Origin: Vesta saturnalis
Lineage: Eukaryota > Arthropoda > Insecta > Coleoptera > Lampyridae
Reading direction: 5' to 3'
NCBI GenBank assembly: GCA_036346205.1
Contig: JARFJB010001911.1
Span: 1,703,001 to 1,767,000 of the forward strand
Length of the DNA: 64,000 nt
Shown: positions 56,980-64,000 of the stretch, in pieces
Numbering within the stretch: position 1 is the first letter of the stretch
How the letters are laid out: each line of letters opens with the position of its first letter
The notes under the pieces: model-generated
Seen by the model: only the letters and a program-made list of their open reading frames with translations
The model's database searches: none
Told to the model about the DNA's origin: nothing
Program-made: the position numbers and the translations under genes

Positions 56980-58260
56980 AAATGTCTGAAGAAAATAGTA
57001 TATTTTATGGAGCAAGTGATTTTGTGGCTCATCTATATTTGCCGGACTCACTACGGTCGTCCGTCAAACCTACATATTCGCCTCAAGAAGTATCACTTTA
57101 GCTCCTTATAAAATTGTATACTATTTTCTCCACACGTCAAAATATTAGGTAATATTCGACTGACTAGTAGGCGCTAGAGCACATTTTACTCTTTTTTTCC
57201 TGTCTCCGGAGGGAAAAGTGTTGTTATGGAAACAACATTTCATTTTCATTTATTCAAAAAATTATAATTAATTTTCAGACCTATTCATTAATTAATATTA
57301 AATGTACGATTGGTAAGTGTTGCATTTTGAAAATTGAAGCCGTGCAACCATGAAGCAGCTCTGTATTTGCTGATGGTATAACTGTCGGTTTGGGCGATGA
57401 CTTCGGCACAATTCTTTTCATTACACCGTTGAGTAAAGTGTTGATAGGTAGCAAAATGCTTTTCCCCGGATTTCGACGGTCCGAGACATGATACTGCTTC
57501 ATTCGCTTCAACGTCAATTTTTCACTCAATAATAAGGTTATTTACTGCGTTACCAAGGAAGCAGCACCTACATATTCTTGAAAACAAACCTACCTACTCA
57601 ACAATGGCGTTTAATTTAACTAACGCTAATAACATCTATTAAAAACCTATCACTAAAAATAAATGTTTTCCGTAAATTTGCAGAGTTTGAATAATAGCGT
57701 ATTTATTTTCATGCCTTGTCTTCTATTAGCTAAACACTGGCGGGCCATGAAAAGTAATACTTCTCCTTCAAATAAAATAATCTAATTTTCTCTCCAAACG
57801 TCAATAAAACATGACAATTCTTAACTCATTTCATGATATATATGGCGTTGCCATTAGCAGTGGAGGTAATAGTTATTTGTTTCATTAGTACAAAAAATGT
57901 CAACTTTCGGGACGCGAAGCTGAGTTCAGCAATCTTCCGAGTTCCCAACATGCATTTTTTGTACGAGTGAAACAAAAATTTTTCTCCGCTAACTTTTATT
58001 TTTATATTCAGTCATTTATATGCAGTTCACTATGTTTTTGGGAACCCCTTATTTAGGTCGCTATCAGTATCAGACATTAATAATGCTCATTTTAAACAAA
58101 ATTAGTATTATTCTGCTTTAAAAAATGGTACATTACATACCGAGGCGGAAAGTATCCCAATCCTGTCGAGAGAAGTATAGTTCACCGACAAGTGAAGCCT
58201 CGAGGAGAACTAGTTCTCGAGACAAGGGAATGGTACTTTTGCCGAGGTTTGTATACGATT
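56980..58260. repeat. Three short hairpin-forming repeats
   Basis: Imperfect inverted repeats at about 56990-57130 (AATAGTATATTTTATGGAGC paired with its near complement), 57877-57977 (TTTGTTTCATTAGTACAAAA with TTTTTGTACGAGTGAAACAA) and 58139-58258 (outer arms with ACCGAGGC; inner near-palindrome CTCGAGGAGAACTAGTTCTC). Each is 100-150 bp, like very small MITEs. Whether they are one family is not clear. Confidence 0.5.
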
Positions 58261-58929
58261 TTATTCACAATTAAAGAACAAGCAACAGTATATGGTTTTG
58301 CCGTAACTTGTTATCAATAATTCACTTATTGATTATGCTTATTAAAGAAAACGTGTTGTTTGTTTCCATTGCTTGCGTTCACTCATCATCTCGCACGTGC
58401 GAAAAAAATGGTTGCATACTCTTGACCCTTTATTAAAATTGGCAAGTTGTCAACTTGACATTGATAGTTTAAATTGATGGCAGCTCCCCCATAGGTTGGA
58501 AAGTGTACAAAATGGAAATGAAATAATTTTCATTTTTTTCAGGATTATTATGCAACCTTATTGCATAGAACATAATTAATCTACGTGGTTAAGGTCTATA
58601 TGTTGGTATTTTTATATCTTTGAAATATACAGTTGTTTCACAAATATTTAATAAAAATCAAAAACAGCTTCTAATACACCCCCCTCTCTGCCGCTGAATT
58701 TCTCCCAAAATCTGATCAGCTCCAAGAACAATGAAAACAAGATTTAATACAAAATTTTAAGTTGTAAGTCTGTACCTACTTATATACATGTAGGTTGAAA
58801 GGTAAAAATACACAGTAACTTAACTAAATAAACATTATGTTAAACGAACAATTATTAATGACTCCAGAAAAAAGTATGTCACCTAGAATCACTGCAACTG
58901 TAGCATCATTATCTACTCTGCTTGAATTT

Positions 58930-59345
58930 GCTTGAAATGAATTTTAATATCGTTCGGAATCGTTCCAGTCTGTTGAAGAATTTTCATCACAGTGTGAAGC
59001 GCCTTGTTTACAGTTCATCGATCCATCGATGCATCCTTCGGATACAGTGCTCCATTTCCAACCCCTGTGTCGTTTCAGATACGTAATATGAGCCCCTCCA
59101 ACTACAAAAAGGGTAGCTGAAGTTCTTAAGCAATGACCCGTGTACCACAACACCGACCAATTATAAATTTCAAAAACAACCTCCAATCATTTATGCCTTC
59201 TGGGTGTAATTGTATATATTGATAAACAATTTTCTCCGAATAGTAAATGACCACGGATTTTTCTTATGTAAAGAGCAGATCCTAAGTTTTGTATGTCGTC
59301 TATCGTGATTTCTACCAACTCTATGCATCAAGATGCACTAGAGAT
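58930..59345 (-). pseudogene. Tyrosine recombinase (Crypton-like) remnant 2
   Basis: The minus-strand frame 58944-59186 carries YTGHCLRTSATLFVVGGAH, LKRHRGWKWSTVSEG and CIDGSM; in the last, the nucleophile Tyr of the related copy (YIEDS) is Cys. Upstream to 59345, in broken frames, are ELVEITIDDIQNLGSALYI and the family spacing to the Arg box. It is shorter and more damaged than remnant 1. Same family, judged by the shared LKRHxGWK and GHCLR boxes. Confidence 0.7.
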
Positions 59346-59436
59346 ACCAATAACCAAAACAATCTAAAAGTAACACGAATGTAAAAACCTTACATATTTT
59401 TAATTCTATATATCGCTTTACTCACAGTAAAAGATT

Positions 59437-59510
59437 ACCTCAAGTGGGACTCGAACCTACGACCGCTACTTATCTAGAGTAAGGCTCTTAGCCATCTGAG
59501 CTATCGAGGG
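59437..59510 (-). tRNA. tRNA-like gene or tRNA-derived repeat head
   Basis: 74 nt on the minus strand fold as a cloverleaf. Acceptor arms are CCCTCGA and TTGAGGT (first pair mismatched), with D stem GCTC/GAGC, a complete anticodon stem (TTACT/AGTAG), loop CTAGATA, and T loop TTCGAGT with one mismatch in its stem. A and B boxes are good. The loop gives AGA, but the variable loop is short, unlike a Ser tRNA, so identity is doubtful. Related copies nearby (61403, 61638, 63880) suggest a tRNA-derived repeat. Confidence 0.5.
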
Positions 59511-59544
59511 AGTTAGTTCCACTCGATTCAATCCTACACAGTAT

Positions 59545-60340
59545 GTACCCTATTTGCAGAGGACATAGTGATTTATGCCAAGAATAAGCAACATCTGCAA
59601 TACAACTTGAAAATATGGAAAAACTTGCTACTAAGCAGAAATTTAAAAATAAATGTGGAGAAGCAGAAATTTAAAAATAAATGTGGAGAAGACTAAGGTC
59701 AAGGTTATAGGGAAGGATGACATGGACATAACAATAAAAATAAACGAGAAAAAGGTTGAACTAGTGCGAATATTTAAATATCTGGGTGTGACAATACAAA
59801 GGAATGGGAGTATTAATACAGAAATAACCGACGGAATAGAGAATTGGACTAAGGTATGCCATGCATTAAACAACGTATTTATGAAGAAAAACGAATTATC
59901 ATCGAAAACAAAAGTTACAATATTCAAATCAATTTCTAAGTCGACTTTAATATACAGAAGTGAAAGTTGGGTGCTAACGGAATAAGTACCTAGAAAGTAA
60001 ATTACAGGCCATAGAAATGAAGTACCTGCGTGGAATCAAGGGGATCATGAGAAAAGACAGAATGAGAAATGAGGCAGTTACAGAGGAAACAGGTGTGGAG
60101 CCACTACTGAAAAATATTAAGCGACACCAACTAAGATGATTAGAACACATAATACAAATGGGCGAGGAAAGAATAACAAAAAAAAATCTGAGAAGCAAGA
60201 TTCACGCAGAAAAGAAGAAGAGGCAGACCAATGAAAACATGGGACAAAGAAGTAGCCAAAGAATTTAAGACATATGGGGTTGACATGGAGGGAAGGGAGA
60301 AGAGTTTAAACCATGTTGGTGCATTTAGAGCAGTTAAATC
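59545..60340 (+). pseudogene. LINE RT C-terminal fragment (RTE-like), broken
   Basis: It begins inside the RT palm: LFAEDIVIYAKNKQHLQ (the catalytic box, with Glu in place of the first Asp), then RNLKINVEKTKVKVIGKDD, FKYLGVTIQRNGSINTEI, then STLIYRSESWVLTE with a stop at 59983. The remaining tail to about 60340 is in shifted frames. A 28-bp direct duplication (59633-59660 and 59661-59688) shifts the frame just before LKINVEKTK. Motif order suits RTE/BovB-like LINEs. It is dead, truncated at the 5' end. Confidence 0.75.
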
Positions 60341-60590
60341 CATATCCGTAATTATAACACATCAAAAATCTGCAATAGTAAAAGTAAATAAACTAAGGGA
60401 TAAAATCAAAAACGGTTACTTACCTGTGTTGTTGATGATGTTGGATCCCTGGAAACTCGACAGGTGAATGTATAACTTACTTTTTGCTCCTTATTTATAC
60501 CTATGTCACATTCAGCTTTCTGTCTATAAATATAAACTTACTAAGGCGGCTAAGGAGAACTCTGCAATTCATATTGAAATGGCATGAAAT

Positions 60591-60841
60591 GCATTTTGGA
60601 CGTAATCATCTAATAAAGAAAAATCGTAGACAAATTCTATGTAGTATCTGATCAATTAACGAAACCTTCTGGTTTCAAATTAAATAAATCTTCCGTAAAA
60701 GTAGTAGCTCTAGGAATTTTCGACCAAGATTGTAACTTAAATATTGAATTTGAAACCAGAAGGTTTACATTAATTGATCACTATACTCATAGAATTTGTC
60801 TACGCATATTTTTCGTTACTAGATGATTACGCCCAGAATGC
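60591..60841. mobile_element. Fold-back MITE, 251 bp
   Basis: Arms of about 91 bp (60591-60681 and 60748-60841) are inverted copies: GCATTTTGGACGTAATCATC outward on the left, the complement of GCATTCTGGGCGTAATCATC on the right. An internal TTCTGGTTTCAAATT is shared by both arms. The loop is about 65 bp. No clear target duplication. Confidence 0.8.
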
Positions 60842-61402
60842 TATTTAGGCCATTTTAGCAATATAATTGCAATCTCCTAGCCTTAAGGTTTTCCTAATTG
60901 TTAATTTATTGATCAAGTGAAGGTTTACAACAGGTTTAGAGCAGTTGATTACTGGATGGGGTTTTCACACGAACATTAAAAATCGACTTTCACGTATAGT
61001 ATGACCCGCCACATTGTTAAAAACAAATTCGTACATAGATTTCAAATTAACAACTTAAGTTAAAATGCTATATTAAAATCTTAAGACAATTGCTGAATCT
61101 ACCTACAGTACATTTACAGATTTTTATTTGGTGCTAATGTTTTTAATGTTTAATGTTTTTAATGTGTTTAGTACGTAATCACCTATGTATTATGTCACAT
61201 TCGATTTAGTCTTATTATTGACACACTGTTAATTCCTTTTTAGTTTCTTTATATTGCCTATTGTTATTTTTGTTTGTAACGTTATTATTTAACTCACGTT
61301 AGGTATGTTCTTACTATTATTTAATTTATGTCTTTAATTATATTTATAATTTACATCAGTTCTACATACATAAACACAACATTTGCATCGATTGGGGATT
61401 GT

Positions 61403-61475
61403 ATCTCGATAGCTCAATTAGTTAGAGCGGTACCATAGCAAAGTACAGGTCGCAGGTTCAAATCCTACTCGAGGT
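61403..61475 (+). tRNA. tRNA-like gene (AGC loop) or SINE head
   Basis: 73 nt: acceptor ATCTCGA with TCGAGGT (one mismatch), TA at positions 8-9, D stem GCTC/GAGC, anticodon stem with one C-A mismatch, loop ATAGCAA (anticodon AGC would be Ala), T loop TTCAAAT. A box and B box are present. The body differs from ordinary Ala tRNAs, and the downstream 80 bp (with GGGTTTTAACTTTTCGTTTA and then TA repeats) recurs inverted at 63805-63880. A tRNA-derived repeat therefore seems likelier than a working tRNA. Confidence 0.5.
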
Positions 61476-61637
61476 AAGCTTTTTATTTATGTTTTAATAA
61501 AATTAATAATTTTTAAAGGGTTTTAACTTTTCGTTTACAATATATATATATATATTGACTGTGATCCTTCACTCTGTGTAAAAATTATAATACATCGTAA
61601 TAATACATACAGTTCAAATGAATCGATTGTGACTTGC

Positions 61638-61706
61638 CTCTCGATAGCTCAGATGGAAGAGCCCTACTATAGCAAAGTGAGGTCGTGGGTTCAAGTCCCT
61701 CGAGTT
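61638..61706 (+). tRNA. Degenerate tRNA-like sequence
   Basis: Same family as 61403-61475 (GATAGCTCAG, CTATAGCAAAG, GGTTCAAGTCC), but with deletions in the D arm and at the T-stem/acceptor end, so the cloverleaf is incomplete. It is followed by an AT-rich tail and (TA)n. Confidence 0.4.
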
Positions 61707-61760
61707 AATCTTTTACTGTATGTACTTTAAAAGTTAATTTTAAATAAAATACAATTAATA

Positions 61761-61767
<7 letters not shown>

Positions 61768-61800
<33 letters not shown>
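61768..61800. repeat. (TA)n microsatellite at transposon end
   Basis: TA run directly abutting the left end of the second IS630-type element; the TA target site lies in it. Confidence 0.95.
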
Positions 61801-61801
<1 letters not shown>

Positions 61802-62083
61802 GTGTTAAAAAAAATAGGCCAATCCGTTAACATATTCTTTTGAACGAAATAAGGGACTTTTCTTATGTCACTTTTCATTGAACGCTTCGTTTTCGATATA
61901 TGGTGTCAAACTTTTATTTTGTATTATCTCTGGTGTGTTTTAAGATATCGTTTTCAAATTTGGTATAAATCTTACTCTTTTCTAAGTGCTTGTCTTTAAC
62001 GTCTTGTCAAATGTTTGTCAGATTAATCGCTGTAAAAATTTCGAACGACTATTGAGTTCAAACGCTAAACTGAATAATAAGGT

Positions 62084-62449
62084 ATGGCCAATAGAGAGAA
62101 TATTTTGGAATTTTCTGAAATGACTGATATGATTTTAATTATAGGTAAGATTTCAAATAAAATCTCTAGATTGTATATTTTGAATAATCATTCTCACTTT
62201 AGGAAAATGTGATTGTAATCCTAGTTTAACTTCAAGGCGTTATGCAGAAATGTATCCAAATCGGTATCACCCAAAAAGGAAATTTTTCTTAAGTTTAGTA
62301 CGCCGCCTAAGAGATACTGGAAAATTCAAACGAATAGGAACATGTGAACGGCTACTTAAAATTACACCAAATCAAGAGGAACAAATTTTGCAAATAGTTG
62401 AACAAAATCCGGGTACTAGTACTAGGATTATAGCTCGACAGATTGGAAA

Positions 62450-62529
<80 letters not shown>

Positions 62530-63257
62530 TCGACAGACGTGCATAGAATTTTAAAACGTCACTCATTACATCCATATCATGTGCAAAGAGTACAGAACTT
62601 ATTGCCGCAAGATTTTCAGGCAAGAAACATCTTTTGCAACTGGCTCTGTAATGAAAATAACCGTAACCGCCGGTTTGTTAGATACATTTTATTTTCGGAT
62701 GAAGCTACCTTTACGCGAAATGGTATAACGAATATCCACAACACCCATGTTTGGGCAGATAAAATCCAGAGCTCTTGTAGAGACCAGTCATCAAGTAAAT
62801 TTTAAAGTAAACGTGTGGGCAGGAATTTTAGACAATTTTCTTTTAGGTCCGGTATTTTTGCCACCAAACTTAAATGCCGAACATTTTTTATTTTTTTTAC
62901 AAAATGAGTTTACAAATTTACTTGATGACGTCAAAATATGTGGTTTCAACTTGACGGAGCTCCGCCACATTATGGCAATAATGTTCGGAACCACTTGAAC
63001 CAATATTTCCCTAATCACTGGATTGGTCGGGGACAGGATGCGCCTATTCATTGGCCACCTCGTTCCCCGACTTAAATCCACTGGACTTCAGTTTTTGGGG
63101 ATTCATGAAAGATTTTGTTTATACGGTTCCAATAATAAATCAAAATCAATTGAGGGATCGCATCGCAGAAGGTGCAGAGGTATTTAGATTGAAACCGAAT
63201 ATTTTCCAAAATATTCGGTTTTCACGAAGGCATGGACACATCGAACATTTAATTTAA
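62084..63257 (+). pseudogene. IS630/Tc1-mariner transposase with probable intron and (TA)n expansion
   Basis: Exon 1 (62084-62144) reads MANRENILEFSEMTDMILII. A GT-AG segment of 58 bp (62145-62202, GTAAGA to TTTAG) follows. Resuming at 62203 in phase gives CDCNPSLTSRRYAEMYPNR, collinear with the intronless homologue at 23838. To 62446 there is a second helix-turn-helix-like region (TPNQEEQILQIVEQ). A (TA)n tract (62447-62526) then breaks it. FSDEATFTRNG holds the first Asp, LDGAPPH (in a shifted frame near 62955) the second, and WPPRSP near 63060 the third-Asp region, with a 1-bp loss. The C-terminus is 63051-63257. Inactive. Confidence 0.8.
62447..62526. repeat. (TA)n microsatellite within transposase
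   Basis: About 80 bp of TA repeats between codons for QIGND and NSTDVHRIL, out of phase with both sides. Confidence 0.95.
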
Positions 63258-63781
63258 TTATTTTCATCCAACTTCGTATTATAATTATTAGCCCAATTGA
63301 TTGTTTTAAGTTATTATTATGAATTTATTCTGATTAATAAAATAAAAAATTGTTAAAAGATCGCAACACCTAATCGAATAACTAAAAGTATGTCATAAAG
63401 GAAGCATCAAATCAAAAGTTTACAAGTGCCAAAAAGTTAGATAAATCATCAAACTACTATAAAAATGGATGCAACGTTCATAGGCGTTCGTCAGAAAAAA
63501 TTAGGTTAAAGGTTTCCACACCTCTTATTTTTCTATTAGTTTTTGAATTTTTACTTAAAATCATACAGAAGGTGCACTTAGAAAAGAGTAAGATTTGTAC
63601 CAAATTTGAAAACCATATCTTAAAACACACCAGAGATAATAAAAATACGCTTCTAACAAGTGGAGTTTCACACCTGTGTATCGAAAAGGAAGCGTTCAAA
63701 TGAAAAGTGACATAAGAAAAGTCCCTTATGTTGTCCCAAAGAATATGTGGTTAACGGATTGGCCTACTTTTTTGTAACACC

Positions 63782-63785
<4 letters not shown>

Positions 63786-63812
<27 letters not shown>
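63786..63812. repeat. (TA)n microsatellite at transposon right end
   Basis: TA repeats directly after the right TIR of the element. Confidence 0.9.
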
Positions 63813-63816
<4 letters not shown>

Positions 63817-63928
63817 CGTAAACGAAAAGTTAAAACCCTTTAAAAATTATTAATTTTATTAAAACATAAATAAAAGTTTACCTCGAGTAGGATTTGAACT
63901 GCGACCTGTACTTTGCTACAGTATGCCT
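63805..63928 (-). repeat. 5'-truncated tRNA-like repeat, inverted relative to 61403-61555
   Basis: On the minus strand, from the anticodon stem (GTAGCAAAGTACAGGTCGC) through a T arm and TCGAGGT acceptor, then the same tail as 61476-61550. The D-arm half is missing. Confidence 0.65.
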
Positions 63929-63936
63929 TCTTTTTG

Positions 63937-63942
<6 letters not shown>

Positions 63943-64000
<58 letters not shown>
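63943..64000. repeat. (TA)n microsatellite at window end
   Basis: Uninterrupted TA repeats running off the end of the window. Confidence 0.95.

Larger units (their letters stand above)
61801..63784 (+). mobile_element. IS630/Tc1-mariner element 2, inserted in TA repeats
   Basis: Inverted repeats of about 200 bp (61801-61998 and about 63578-63784) share TAGGCCAATCCGTTAAC and AAACACACCAGAGATAAT-type segments. The right end is CAGGGTGTTAC read inward; the left end lacks its first few bases. (TA)n flanks both sides. The transposase between them is of the same family as that at 23838-24911. Confidence 0.85.

Noticed and set aside
57281..57529. 82-codon minus-strand frame between the recombinase remnants
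   Set aside because: A faint resemblance of its end (LHGCTASIF) to the tail of the recombinase family was noted, but it is too weak to call.

Overview
The window is AT-rich animal DNA, most likely from an insect or another arthropod. Reasons are the dense mixture of Penelope-like, LINE, tRNA-derived SINE, IS630/Tc1-mariner, hAT, Crypton-like and Polinton sequences, abundant (TA)n tracts, and the lack of any bacterial operon signature. The species cannot be named from the sequence. I found no host protein-coding gene I can defend. Almost everything recognisable is mobile DNA, mostly decayed.

Layout. 1-3.5 kb: a Penelope-like element (PLE) remnant with a GIY-YIG endonuclease. 3.5-9.4 kb: mostly unassigned. 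9.4-10.4 kb: minus-strand LINE tail cut by a (TA)n tract. 10.4-11.7 kb: GT-rich satellite with a 354-bp higher-order repeat. 14.2-14.7 kb: plus-strand PLE remnant. 15.4-25.5 kb: a LINE, a SINE and an IS630/Tc1-mariner element, in which a block of about 4.19 kb has been tandemly duplicated across a microhomology. 25.5-31.1 kb: a MITE-like element and a PLE fold-back, themselves in a 2.4-kb direct duplication, then a SINE. 34.24-34.56 kb: inverted LINE 5' region.

35.07-46.47 (possibly to 46.68) kb is the most interesting object: a Polinton/Maverick (adintovirus-like) element with long terminal inverted repeats (TIRs). Nine genes lie head-to-tail on the plus strand with nearly no spacing: packaging ATPase, a small basic protein, a conserved unknown, chromodomain integrase, penton-like minor capsid protein, a pVI-like protein, major capsid protein, an exonuclease-like protein and an adenain-like protease. 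No protein-primed DNA polymerase B gene is present, and the span outside the mapped genes is too short for one. Four frames are open throughout, the others are broken, and the protease has lost its apparent catalytic cysteine. A 3.5-kb hAT element with a perfect 8-bp target duplication sits between the protease and the right TIR.

46.7-53 kb: largely anonymous, with one MITE nested in another. 53.2-55.4 kb: a longer PLE with inverted termini carrying hammerhead-like cores. 55.7-59.4 kb: two tyrosine-recombinase (Crypton-like) remnants and short hairpins. 59.4-64 kb: tRNA-like repeats, an RTE-like LINE tail, a fold-back MITE, and a second IS630-type element whose transposase appears to contain a 58-bp GT-AG intron and a (TA)n expansion.
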